Shown here: piece after piece, positions 6,877 through 13,837 of the stretch
Layout of the letters: every line of letters starts with the position of its first letter
Position numbering within the stretch: position 1 is the first letter of the stretch
DNA from: Clostridia bacterium
GTDB lineage: Bacteria; Bacillota; Clostridia; Oscillospirales; Acutalibacteraceae
DNA length: 15,266 bases
NCBI GenBank assembly: GCA_017437165.1
Contig: JAFSBS010000278.1
Location: 1-15,266 of the forward strand
Reading direction: 5' to 3'
The notes under the pieces: model-generated
The model's database searches: none
Seen by the model: the letters and a program-made list of their open reading frames with translations, nothing else
Told to the model about the DNA's origin: nothing
Translations under genes and position numbers: made by a program

Positions 6877-6915
6877 CCCCGACTCAAGTCAGAATGAGTT
6901 CGGGGTATTTTTATT
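6877..6915 (+). terminator. Intrinsic terminator/attenuator before the response regulator
   Basis: CCCCGACTCA (6877-6886) pairs with TGAGTTCGGGG (6895-6905), a 10-bp GC-rich stem with one bulged T, followed by TATTTTTATTG. It ends the SipL-like gene's transcript, and also lies in the leader made from the promoter at 6834-6862. Confidence 0.88.
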
Positions 6916-6937
6916 GTTAAAAAAGGGGGATGAAAAA

Positions 6938-7627
6938 ATGGAACGTAGAAAAGTTCTGATTGTTGATGATGAACCGGATATAAGAGAAATTTTGGAACTT
7001 TTGCTGAATTCTAATGGTTATGAGGTTTTTTCTTCTGCAGACGGTAAAAACGCAATAAGAATCCTTAAAGAAAACACTTCAATAGATTTAATGATTTTAG
7101 ATGTTATGATGCCACATGAAGATGGGATTACAGTTGTAAAAAGAATAAGAGAATTCAGCAAAATTCCTGTATTGTTTTTAACTGCCAAAACGCAGGAAAG
7201 TGACAAAGCAGAGGCGTATGAAAGCGGTGGTGATGACTTTTTAGGGAAACCATTTTCGCAAAACGAACTTTTAATGAAAGTCAATTCTTTAATCAGACGC
7301 TATCGTGATTATAAAGATGAAAATACAGAAAGTGAAAAAACAGATATTATTACAATAGATGAAAAATCAAAAAAAGCGTATAAATCGGGTTATTTGTTGA
7401 GTCTTACAGATACAGAATTCGATATGCTTTGCTTTTTTATTAAGAATAAGGGTAAACCGGTTGATACAAAAACACTTTATGAAGTTGTATGGGATGAAAA
7501 GTATGTTGCTTCAGCACAAAATACAATTATGGTGCATATTTTGAATCTTCGTAAAAAAATTGAAGATGACCACACAAACCCGGTGTTTTTAAAGACTATA
7601 TGGGGAAAGGGGTACCAATTTGATTAA
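6938..7627 (+). CDS. OmpR/PhoB-family response regulator
   Basis: DNA-binding response regulator, 229 residues. The receiver domain (about 4-118) has the acidic pair D10/D11 (LIVDDEPD), phosphoacceptor D55 (LMILDVMMP), T82 (LTAKT) and K104 (GKPF). The C-terminal winged helix (about 128-228) has the OmpR signature LSLTDTEFDMLCFF, then NTIMVHILNLRKKIE and the terminal IWGKGYQFD. The start is ATG 6938, with AGGGGGA 7 bases upstream. An in-frame TTG at 6914 would add 8 residues but lies in the terminator's T-run with no ribosome binding site. It overlaps the kinase gene by 8 bp, so the two are a coupled pair. The general form resembles VanR-like regulators; targets are unknown. Confidence 0.94.
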   Translation: MERRKVLIVDDEPDIREILELLLNSNGYEVFSSADGKNAIRILKENTSIDLMILDVMMPHEDGITVVKRIREFSKIPVLFLTAKTQESDKAEAYESGGDDFLGKPFSQNELLMKVNSLIRRYRDYKDENTESEKTDIITIDEKSKKAYKSGYLLSLTDTEFDMLCFFIKNKGKPVDTKTLYEVVWDEKYVASAQNTIMVHILNLRKKIEDDHTNPVFLKTIWGKGYQFD

Positions 7628-9053
7628 CAGAAAAACAGTGAATGGTAAAAAATTTGTATCTTTTAAAACCAAAATTGTTTTGTGCGTTTTATTAGCATTG
7701 ATTTTGGGACTCTTATCTTCTTTTTTGACTTTTGAAATAGGTATAAGAGTGGTTGATGAATTCTTTTTGAGTGAAGAAGCAGAAGCAGAACGTGATGTGG
7801 AACTTTATCAATCATTTGTTGATTTTGTTGAGCAGAATGATGTTGCTTCGACTGATACCCAAAAGTTCGATGAGTGGATAAATCAATACGATGACCGTGT
7901 TTACCTTACGGTTTACAGAGAAGATAAAGTTTTTTTGAAAGATTTTGAAATAAGTGGTGATGAGGTGATTTCACCCGATAAGGTAACTGAAAACACCGAT
8001 AATAATGCTAATGATGATTATTCTTTTTTAGAAAATGCTCTGGGTGAAGGTAATATATACAGTAACTATGACAGAACGATTTATTCGGTTGCGTTTAAAG
8101 ATGGTGTTTGTGCCGTTACAATAGGTCACGAATACTCGCAGGTTTATACAACGATTGTACTTTGCGTTGCGGCTGCTATATTTTTTGTGGTATTCTTTTC
8201 TATAACAAGCGGATTTAACAACCGTTTGAGATTAAGAGTTAAAAATCTTTCTGAACAAGTGTCGCAGGTAAGCAATGGAACTTTAAATAAACCGATAACG
8301 CTTGATGGTCGTGATGAAGTTACAATTCTTTCTCACGATATTGAAACGATGAGAAGTACACTTGTTGATAAAATTCAAAGCGAAAATAAAGCGTGGAAAG
8401 CAAATCACGAGTTAATTACTTCCATTTCTCACGATATAAGAAACCCGCTTACTTCACTTATAGGGTATTCTGATATTCTTCATAATAAGCAATATTCAAG
8501 TCAGGAAGAATGTGAAAGTTATCTTAACCGTTGTCACGAAAAAATTTACAGATTAAAAGAATTAACAGAAGAACTTTTCAGGTATTCACTTGTTTTCGGT
8601 AAACCTGAAGTTCAGGTTAATTGTACCAATGAAGATGCGACTATTCTTTTAGGTCAGTTAATAGGTGAGCCTCTGGCGGAACTTAAATCTGATGGTGTAG
8701 AAGTTGCTTCTACAATTTTAATAAATAATATAATAATAAATGTAGATGCGCTTGTTTTAAAAAGAGTTTTTGATAATTTGTTTTCCAATATAAATAAATA
8801 TGCAGATTTTAAAAGACCTGTTGTGGCATCTGTTACTAAAAACGGTGAGATTTTAAATGTAAAACTTATAAATTATATAAAAGAAATCGGTAACCCGGTA
8901 GAAAGTTCAAAAATAGGTCTTAAAACTTGCGAGCGACTTTGTAAATCTTTAAATGTGGAATTTTCTTATTTGGAAAAGAAAGACAAGTTCACGGCAGAAT
9001 TGCGTATTCCTATAGTAAAAATAACAGAAAAGAGTTCTGAAGAAACAGTTTAA
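7620..9053 (+). CDS. Membrane sensor histidine kinase with atypical ATPase domain
   Basis: Partner kinase of the preceding regulator, 477 residues. Order: membrane helix 1 (about 17-39), an extracellular sensor region (about 41-175, acidic, no recognised fold), membrane helix 2 (about 176-197), HAMP linker (about 200-252), a HisKA dimerisation helix with H271 in SISHDIRNPLTSL, and a C-terminal ATPase domain. The N box is visible (VFDNLFSNINKYA, N386/N390). The usual DxGxG (G1) motif is not: NYIKEIGNPVESSKIGLKTC occupies that region, with only IGLKTCERL resembling a G2-like element. The TTG start overlaps the regulator stop by 8 bp and follows AAGGGG. The signal sensed is unknown; the neighbouring envelope genes suggest cell-wall or export stress, which is only inference. 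Confidence 0.92.
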   Translation: MINRKTVNGKKFVSFKTKIVLCVLLALILGLLSSFLTFEIGIRVVDEFFLSEEAEAERDVELYQSFVDFVEQNDVASTDTQKFDEWINQYDDRVYLTVYREDKVFLKDFEISGDEVISPDKVTENTDNNANDDYSFLENALGEGNIYSNYDRTIYSVAFKDGVCAVTIGHEYSQVYTTIVLCVAAAIFFVVFFSITSGFNNRLRLRVKNLSEQVSQVSNGTLNKPITLDGRDEVTILSHDIETMRSTLVDKIQSENKAWKANHELITSISHDIRNPLTSLIGYSDILHNKQYSSQEECESYLNRCHEKIYRLKELTEELFRYSLVFGKPEVQVNCTNEDATILLGQLIGEPLAELKSDGVEVASTILINNIIINVDALVLKRVFDNLFSNINKYADFKRPVVASVTKNGEILNVKLINYIKEIGNPVESSKIGLKTCERLCKSLNVEFSYLEKKDKFTAELRIPIVKITEKSSEETV

Positions 9054-9071
9054 TTTGTTTAACATTTTCTA

Positions 9072-9100
9072 TTGCAATTTGCATTTAGTTGTGGTATTAT
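9072..9100 (+). promoter_or_regulatory. Promoter of rplS
   Basis: TTGCAA (9072-9077), a 17-base spacer and TATTAT (9095-9100). Transcription should begin near 9107, leaving a leader of about 114 bases before rplS. No terminator is seen between the kinase stop (9053) and this promoter, so read-through from the two-component operon is possible. Confidence 0.7.
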
Positions 9101-9106
9101 ACTAAA

Positions 9107-9220
9107 GTCTATGTGTGCGTTGTAATCGATAGGTTGCAACGGCAGTTAATGGCAACATTAAAGCTGGCGGTCCGCTACTGCTTTGCAGCAAGAACGCTTG
9201 AAAAAAATCGGAGGTTTAAT
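9107..9220 (+). promoter_or_regulatory. Structured 5' leader of rplS
   Basis: This stretch holds no credible gene but several complementary segments. GCGTT (9117-9121) pairs with AACGC (9193-9197) as a closing stem. GTTGTAA (9119-9125) pairs with TTGCAAC (9134-9140), partly exclusive of the first. CAGTTAATG (9143-9151) pairs with CATTAA-ag-CTG (9156-9166), with a GCAA tetraloop at 9152-9155. CTGC (9178-9181) pairs with GCAG (9185-9188). The ribosome binding site CGGAGGT (9209-9215) follows. L19 leaders are known autoregulatory RNAs in low-GC Gram-positives; I cannot say from reading whether this is that family. Confidence 0.55.
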
Positions 9221-9565
9221 ATGGACGCATTAAAACTTATTGCACAAGACAGCCTTAAGGCTGAAAAACCAGCTTTCTCAATTGGCGACACTGTAAAAGT
9301 TGACGTTAAAATCCGTGAAGGTGAAAGAGAAAGAATTCAGGTTTTCGAGGGTACTGTAATTGCTATCAATGGTAGCGGTGTTACAGAAACATTCACAGTT
9401 CGCCGTGTTTCTTACGGTGTTGGTGTTGAAAGAGTATTCCCTGTAAACTCACCAAACGTTGCTGATGTTAAAGTTGTTCGTTACGGTAAAGTTCGTAGAG
9501 CAAAACTTTATTATCTTCGTGACAGAGTTGGTAAGGCTTCTAAGGTTAAAGAAAGAATTGGCTAA
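9221..9565 (+). CDS. rplS: 50S ribosomal protein L19
   Basis: Ribosomal protein at the 30S-50S interface, 114 residues, the normal length. Clear family sequence: [55 protein letters not shown] and a basic C-terminus [27 protein letters not shown] 9221 is the start, with CGGAGGT 5 bases upstream. The reading frame stays open upstream to 9089 but that part is the leader RNA. In many Firmicutes rplS ends a rpsP-rimM-trmD operon. Here it has its own promoter and leads a cluster with lepB, ylqF, rnhB and yraN. Confidence 0.97.
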   Translation: MDALKLIAQDSLKAEKPAFSIGDTVKVDVKIREGERERIQVFEGTVIAINGSGVTETFTVRRVSYGVGVERVFPVNSPNVADVKVVRYGKVRRAKLYYLRDRVGKASKVKERIG

Positions 9566-9580
9566 TGCCAAACAAAACGT

Positions 9581-9611
9581 GGGGCAGGTGGAAATCTGCC
9601 CCTCATTGTTT
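9581..9611 (+). terminator. Terminator-like hairpin after rplS
   Basis: GGGGCAG (9581-9587) pairs perfectly with CTGCCCC (9596-9602), followed by a weak tail TCATTGTTT. It may reduce rather than stop transcription into the signal peptidase genes, which would keep L19 mRNA in excess. AT-rich TATAAT-like boxes at 9632-9642 follow, without a convincing -35. Confidence 0.7.
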
Positions 9612-9660
9612 AATATAATTAAATTTTAATATATAATATAATTTGAAAGGTGGCAGAAAA

Positions 9661-10248
9661 ATGAGTAAAGCAGAAGAGACAACTTTGAATTTTAACTACG
9701 ACGAAGAAGATAATAAAAAGAAGAAAAAAGGCAAGAAAGAAAAGTCAAAATTAACTATTTTTGATATTCTTGAACCTATTGTTGCGGCTTTACTTGTAAT
9801 TACTGTTATTTTTACATTATTCTTCAGAATTGTTAATGTAAGTGGGCCGTCAATGATGCCTACTCTCAATAATGGTGACAAAATCATTATTTCTGCAAGA
9901 GGATATGAACCTACTGTTGGTGATATAGTTGTTCTTTCAACTTCATCAGAATCTAAAAAAACAATTGTGAAAAGAATAATTGCTTTAGGTGGCGATAAAG
10001 TAGATATAAACTTTACTACCGGTATTGTAACTGTTAATGGTGTTGAAGAAGAATATTCTGAAGAACTCACACTTCAGCAGTTTGATATTGCGTTCCCGAT
10101 AACTGTCCCTGAAGGATGCGTTTTCGTGTTGGGTGATAACAGAAGTGATTCACTTGATAGTCGTTCAACAGAGATTGGTTGTGTAGATGAACGCTACATA
10201 ATAGGTAAGGTTATTTTCGGGATTTCACCATTCGGAAAGGTTGAGTAA
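9661..10248 (+). CDS. lepB: Signal peptidase I (first of two)
   Basis: Membrane-anchored serine protease that removes signal peptides from exported proteins. It has 195 residues: a lysine-rich cytoplasmic N-terminus (about 18-30), one membrane helix (about 36-56) and an extracellular catalytic domain. The catalytic serine is S64 in VSGPSMMPTL and the lysine base K104 in IVKRIIALGGD. Later boxes are VPEGCVFVLGDNRSDSLDSR (149-168) and GKVIFGISPFG. The start is ATG 9661, because AAAGGTGG lies 7 bases upstream; an in-frame TTG at 9643 lacks a site. It ends 1 bp before the second signal peptidase gene. Single-anchor, SipS-like Gram-positive type. Confidence 0.95.
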   Translation: MSKAEETTLNFNYDEEDNKKKKKGKKEKSKLTIFDILEPIVAALLVITVIFTLFFRIVNVSGPSMMPTLNNGDKIIISARGYEPTVGDIVVLSTSSESKKTIVKRIIALGGDKVDINFTTGIVTVNGVEEEYSEELTLQQFDIAFPITVPEGCVFVLGDNRSDSLDSRSTEIGCVDERYIIGKVIFGISPFGKVE

Positions 10249-10249
10249 T

Positions 10250-10924
10250 ATGTCTCACGATGAAATGAATACAACAGTAGAATCCACAAATGAAACAGAA
10301 GTTGAATTTTCAGCTCTTGTGACAGAAGTGGACGACACAAAAACAGAAAAAACAATAAATGACGAGAAACTTGATAAAAAAACAAAAATCCAACTCAATG
10401 TTTACGAGTTTGCTTCAATAGTAATGACTGCGTTTATAATTATTGCGGTTATATTCGTTTTTGCATTCAGGCTTGTAGGTGTAAAAGGCGAGTCTATGGA
10501 GAGTACACTTCACGGTAATGACTGGCTTATTACCGTACAGAAGTCAGAATATACTTATGGCGATATAGTTGTTACTACAAAGTATAATTATTTCAATGAA
10601 CCGCTTATAAAAAGAGTTATTGCAACAGGCGGTCAGACAGTAGATATTGACTTCAGCACATCTACTGTTTATGTTGATGGTAAAGCATTGGACGAACCTT
10701 ATATAAATGAAAGTTTTATGGTTGAAAAAATGGATTTTATGCAGTTCCCTTATACAGTGCCTGAAGGGTATCTGTTTTGTATGGGTGACAACCGAAATTA
10801 TTCAACAGATTCCCGTTCAACACTTATAGGCGCAATAGATGAAAAGCATATTATGGGTAAAGCGGTAGTAAGACTTTTACCATTTGGTGATTTTGATATT
10901 TATGACTATGAACAAGAACAATAA
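10250..10924 (+). CDS. lepB: Signal peptidase I (second, tandem paralogue)
   Basis: Second signal peptidase I, 224 residues. It has a longer, acidic and Thr/Glu-rich cytoplasmic N-terminus (about 1-42), a membrane helix (about 54-73) and the catalytic domain. S82 (KGESMESTL) and K121 (LIKRVIATGG) are the serine/lysine dyad. VPEGYLFCMGDNRNYSTDSR and GKAVVRLLPFG are the later boxes. Both copies keep all catalytic residues, so both should be active. ATG 10250 follows GGAAAGG by 9 bases and starts 1 bp after the first copy's stop. An in-frame TTG at 10241 would add 3 residues without a spaced site. Divergence, especially in the N-terminal half, indicates an old duplication rather than a recent one. 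Confidence 0.94.
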   Translation: MSHDEMNTTVESTNETEVEFSALVTEVDDTKTEKTINDEKLDKKTKIQLNVYEFASIVMTAFIIIAVIFVFAFRLVGVKGESMESTLHGNDWLITVQKSEYTYGDIVVTTKYNYFNEPLIKRVIATGGQTVDIDFSTSTVYVDGKALDEPYINESFMVEKMDFMQFPYTVPEGYLFCMGDNRNYSTDSRSTLIGAIDEKHIMGKAVVRLLPFGDFDIYDYEQEQ

Positions 10925-11852
10925 AAAGAAAAATAGTAAGAATAATAGCAATATTAAAAATAACGAACAGACCAGAGGTACGGATTCACAGAAACAAATA
11001 GTTCAGTGGTTTCCCGGTCACATGGCAAAAACAAGGAGACTCATAAAAGAAAGTCTCCCTTTTGTTGATTTGGTGACTGAAATTGTTGATGCAAGAATTC
11101 CTTTAAGTTCATCTAACCCTGAACTTTCTGAAATGATAGGTGACAAACCAAGAATAGTTCTTCTCAATAAGTGTGATGTTGCAGATGAAAATGCAACCAG
11201 GCAGTGGGTAGAGTATTATAAAAAGAATGGTATGTATGCACTTCCTGTGGATTGTCGTTCAGGTAAGGCTTTAAATGCATATCTTCCGTTAGTTCGTGAA
11301 ATTTTAAAAGATAAAATACAAAGAAATACCGAAAAAGGTATGGCTGGTAAACCGTTGAGAGTTATGGTTGTTGGCATACCAAATACAGGTAAATCTTCAT
11401 TTATAAATAAGATGGCGGGTAGAAATCGTGCAAAAGTTGCTGACAAACCCGGTGTTACAAGAAGTAACAGTTGGTTCGCAGTCGGTAATGGTATTGAACT
11501 TCTAGATACACCCGGTGTTTTATGGCCAAAGTTTGATGACCCTAAAGTAGGTGACAAATTGGCATTTATAGGTTCTGTAAAAGACGAAGTTTTAGATAGC
11601 GAAACATTAGCACTTAAACTTATAACAGTTCTGAAAAATGATTATGCCGGAAGGCTTACCGAGAGATTTAAAATAACAGATTTTTCAGATAAAGAAGATT
11701 ATGAAATTTTAGAGATGATTGGCAGAAAACGTGGTTTTTTAATCTCGGGAGGCGAAATAGATACAGAGAGAGCATCTGTAATTTTATTAGATGAGTACAG
11801 GGCAGGAAAATTAGGTAAATTAACACTTGAATATCCGAGAGAATACGAGTAA
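10902..11852 (+). CDS. ylqF: Ribosome biogenesis GTPase YlqF (RbgA)
   Basis: Circularly permuted GTPase needed for late 50S assembly in Firmicutes. The core starts at IVQWFPGHMAKTRR (33-46), a hallmark of YlqF. G motifs come in the permuted order G4 LNKCD (88-92), G1 GIPNTGKSS (158-166), G2 KPGVTR (182-187) and G3 LDTPG (201-205). A C-terminal helical RNA-binding domain follows. The first ~30 residues are a Lys/Asn-rich extension not found in B. subtilis YlqF. The start is uncertain: ATG 10902 or ATG 10908, both inside the end of lepB, with a GGTGA about 10 bases before the first. The 23-bp overlap implies coupling with lepB. Placement beside rnhB is the conserved order. Confidence 0.93.
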   Translation: MTMNKNNKKKNSKNNSNIKNNEQTRGTDSQKQIVQWFPGHMAKTRRLIKESLPFVDLVTEIVDARIPLSSSNPELSEMIGDKPRIVLLNKCDVADENATRQWVEYYKKNGMYALPVDCRSGKALNAYLPLVREILKDKIQRNTEKGMAGKPLRVMVVGIPNTGKSSFINKMAGRNRAKVADKPGVTRSNSWFAVGNGIELLDTPGVLWPKFDDPKVGDKLAFIGSVKDEVLDSETLALKLITVLKNDYAGRLTERFKITDFSDKEDYEILEMIGRKRGFLISGGEIDTERASVILLDEYRAGKLGKLTLEYPREYE

Positions 11853-11857
11853 AATAG

Positions 11858-11889
11858 AAGTCGGGCGAGCTGCCCGACTTTTGTTATTT
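11858..11889 (+). terminator. Intrinsic terminator between ylqF and rnhB
   Basis: AAGTCGGGC (11858-11866) pairs perfectly with GCCCGACTT (11872-11880) with a 5-base loop, then TTGTTATTT. It starts 6 bp after the ylqF stop and ends a few bases before the rnhB ribosome binding site. No separate rnhB promoter is visible, so rnhB seems to depend on partial read-through. Confidence 0.85.
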
Positions 11890-11902
11890 ATAGGTGAAAG
11901 AT

Positions 11903-12505
11903 ATGCTCGATTACAGTTATGAAATTACAGCACACAAAAAATGGTACAAAGTAGTTTGTGTAATAGATGAAGCAGGGCGTGGTCCGCTTGCAGGACCTGT
12001 TTTTGCCGCTGCAGTTATTTTACCTGAAAATTATTCTCATCCGGTTTTAAATGACTCTAAAAAACTTTCTGAAAAGAAACGTGATGCAGTTTATGAAGAT
12101 GTTATAAAAGATGCGGTGTGTTATAGCGTTGGTATTGCAACAGAAGAAGAAATTGACAAAATCAATATTTTAAATGCAACATTTTTAGCAATGAAACGTG
12201 CAGTTGAAGGGTTAAGTGTTAAACCTGACTTTGCATATATTGACGGTAACCAATATCCGAAAACAGGTGTCAAAGAAGAAACAATTGTAAAAGGTGATGG
12301 TAAATGTATTTCAGTTGCGGCGGCATCTATTATTGCGAAAGTAAGTCGTGACAGATTTATGCTCGAAATAGATAAACAGTACCCGGAATATCAATTTAGT
12401 AAACATAAAGGTTATGGTACTAAACTTCACTATGAAATGATTGAGAAATATGGTGTTTCAAAAGTGCATAGAAAAACATTTTTAAAAAAGATTTTAGGCG
12501 AATAA
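11903..12505 (+). CDS. rnhB: Ribonuclease HII
   Basis: Removes ribonucleotides and RNA from RNA-DNA hybrids. The 200-residue protein has the four catalytic acidic residues: D22 and E23 in VIDEAGRGPLAGPV, D114 in AYIDGNQ and D150 in SIIAKVSRDRFM. KHKGYGTKLH (about 167-176) is the family's substrate-binding stretch. The start is ATG 11903 because AGGTGA lies 5 bases upstream; that site itself contains an in-frame GTG (11894) which is not used. It follows a terminator and sits 6 bp before the yraN gene. Confidence 0.95.
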   Translation: MLDYSYEITAHKKWYKVVCVIDEAGRGPLAGPVFAAAVILPENYSHPVLNDSKKLSEKKRDAVYEDVIKDAVCYSVGIATEEEIDKINILNATFLAMKRAVEGLSVKPDFAYIDGNQYPKTGVKEETIVKGDGKCISVAAASIIAKVSRDRFMLEIDKQYPEYQFSKHKGYGTKLHYEMIEKYGVSKVHRKTFLKKILGE

Positions 12506-12511
12506 GAAGTT

Positions 12512-12862
12512 ATGAACAGTAGGTTATTAGGTGCATTCGGTGAACAGGAAGCAGCAAAATATCTTCGTAGTAAAGGGTACAAAATAAAAACAGCGAATTT
12601 TAAAACCTATGTTGGCGAAATAGATATAATTGCTGAAAAGGATAAAAAACTATGCTTCGTTGAAGTGAAAACGCGAACAGAGGGTGTATTCCTGCCACCG
12701 TCAACTGCAGTTGATTTTAATAAAGAGGAGAATATTAAAGGTAGTGCCGCAATATATATGAAGCGATATGAAACAAAACTTACACCGCGTTACGATATAA
12801 TAGAAATTATTGTTAATGAACACAAAGTTGTAAGTCTTAATCATATTGAGAATGCGTTTTAG
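12512..12862 (+). CDS. YraN-family (UPF0102) endonuclease-like protein
   Basis: A 116-residue protein of the UPF0102 family, predicted by others to share the fold of Holliday-junction resolvase/restriction-type nucleases. Visible motifs are GAFGEQEAAKYLRSKGY (8-23), VGEIDIIA (34-41, with E36 and D38) and CFVEVKTR (48-55, with E51 and K53), together the D-E-x-K-type nuclease core. The cellular role is not established. It lies 6 bp after rnhB and 10 bp before the dipeptidase gene. The ribosome binding site (AAGAAG) is poor, so translation may be coupled to rnhB. Confidence 0.9.
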   Translation: MNSRLLGAFGEQEAAKYLRSKGYKIKTANFKTYVGEIDIIAEKDKKLCFVEVKTRTEGVFLPPSTAVDFNKEENIKGSAAIYMKRYETKLTPRYDIIEIIVNEHKVVSLNHIENAF

Positions 12863-12872
12863 GTAGTGTTAT

Positions 12873-13793
12873 ATGAAGTTTTTTGATTTGCATTGTGATA
12901 CAATAGGAGAATGTTGTAAAAATAAAACATCTTTAAGAAAAAATGATTTACATATCTCATTAGAAAAGGCAAAACATTTTGAAAGTTATACACAAGTTTT
13001 TGCAATTTGGATTCCCGATGAGTTACGAAAAGAAAAAGCAGTATCTTATTTTGATGAAGTGTGCGATTATTATTATTCTGAGTTGTTTGCAAACAAAGAC
13101 CTTATAACGAATAAGGATTCATTGAAACAAGAGGAAAAACGTATTCAATCAATTCTTGCAGTAGAGGGTGGTGCGGCATTGGGTGGTACTATTGATGGTC
13201 TGTATCATCTTTATGACCGAGGTGTGAGAATTCTTACGCTTACATGGAATGCACCAAATGAGATTGCGTCCGGTGCTTTTGCAGATGGTGGTTTAACTGA
13301 TTTTGGAAAAGAAGTAATCAGAAAATGCGAAAAATTAAAAATGGTGATTGATGTTTCGCATCTTAACAGGCAAAGCTTTTATGATGTAGCCAAAAATACA
13401 GAAAGACCATTTATCGCAAGTCACTCTAATCCGGATATAGTAGGTACTGATTCAGGAAGAAAAAGAAATCTGACAGATGAACAGATAGAAATTATCAGAA
13501 GCCGTGGAGGACTCATAGGTCTGAATCTTTACAAAGAGTTTCTTGATGTTGATAATAAAACGGGTCTTGAGGCTATTAAAGTACACCTTGATTATCTTTT
13601 GCAAAGAAATTGTGAAAAAATAATTGCTTTTGGTACAGATTTTGATGGTTGCGAATTAAGTGATGGTATCAACGGTGTTGAGACAATTGAAGATATTTAT
13701 AATACACTTTTAAAGGATGGGTATAAAGAAGAATTACTTAATAATCTTTTTTATAATAATGCAAACTTGTTTTTTAAGAAAATGATAAAATAA
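12873..13793 (+). CDS. Membrane dipeptidase family (peptidase M19) zinc hydrolase
   Basis: Dinuclear zinc dipeptidase related to renal dipeptidase, 306 residues. Metal ligands are all visible by analogy: H7 and D9 (DLHCDT), E98 (AVEGG), H163 (DVSHL), H184 (ASHSN) and the catalytic-region D256 (FGTDFDG). No signal peptide is seen, so it should be cytosolic, most likely splitting dipeptides, including those with D-residues as known for some bacterial homologues. Exact substrate is unknown. The ATG follows AGGTAGTG. It is the last gene of the rplS cluster and ends at a strong shared terminator. Confidence 0.92.
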   Translation: MKFFDLHCDTIGECCKNKTSLRKNDLHISLEKAKHFESYTQVFAIWIPDELRKEKAVSYFDEVCDYYYSELFANKDLITNKDSLKQEEKRIQSILAVEGGAALGGTIDGLYHLYDRGVRILTLTWNAPNEIASGAFADGGLTDFGKEVIRKCEKLKMVIDVSHLNRQSFYDVAKNTERPFIASHSNPDIVGTDSGRKRNLTDEQIEIIRSRGGLIGLNLYKEFLDVDNKTGLEAIKVHLDYLLQRNCEKIIAFGTDFDGCELSDGINGVETIEDIYNTLLKDGYKEELLNNLFYNNANLFFKKMIK

Positions 13794-13825
13794 AAAACGA
13801 CCTGCTTTACGCAGGTCGTTTTTTA
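13792..13825. terminator. Bidirectional intrinsic terminator between dipeptidase and foldase genes
   Basis: ACGACCTGC (13797-13805) pairs perfectly with GCAGGTCGT (13811-13819) with a 5-base loop. Runs of A before and T after extend the stem and supply a U-tract on both strands, so it ends both convergent genes. Confidence 0.95.
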
Positions 13826-13837
13826 TTATAATTTTAA

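Noticed and set aside
6914..6937. TTG start adding 8 residues to the response regulator
   Set aside because: It lies in the terminator's T-run with no ribosome binding site, while ATG 6938 follows AGGGGGA.
9089..9220. Open frame extending rplS 44 codons upstream
   Set aside because: The stretch encodes no L19-like sequence, begins at the promoter region and holds RNA stems; the canonical L19 start at 9221 has an ideal ribosome binding site.
9632..9642. Overlapping TATAAT boxes before the first lepB as a promoter
   Set aside because: No acceptable -35 at 16-18 bases, and such boxes are expected by chance in this AT-rich gap.
9696..10070. Minus-strand frame of 124 codons opposite the first lepB
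   Set aside because: Ser/Thr- and Phe-rich shadow of the catalytic signal peptidase gene with no start site signals.
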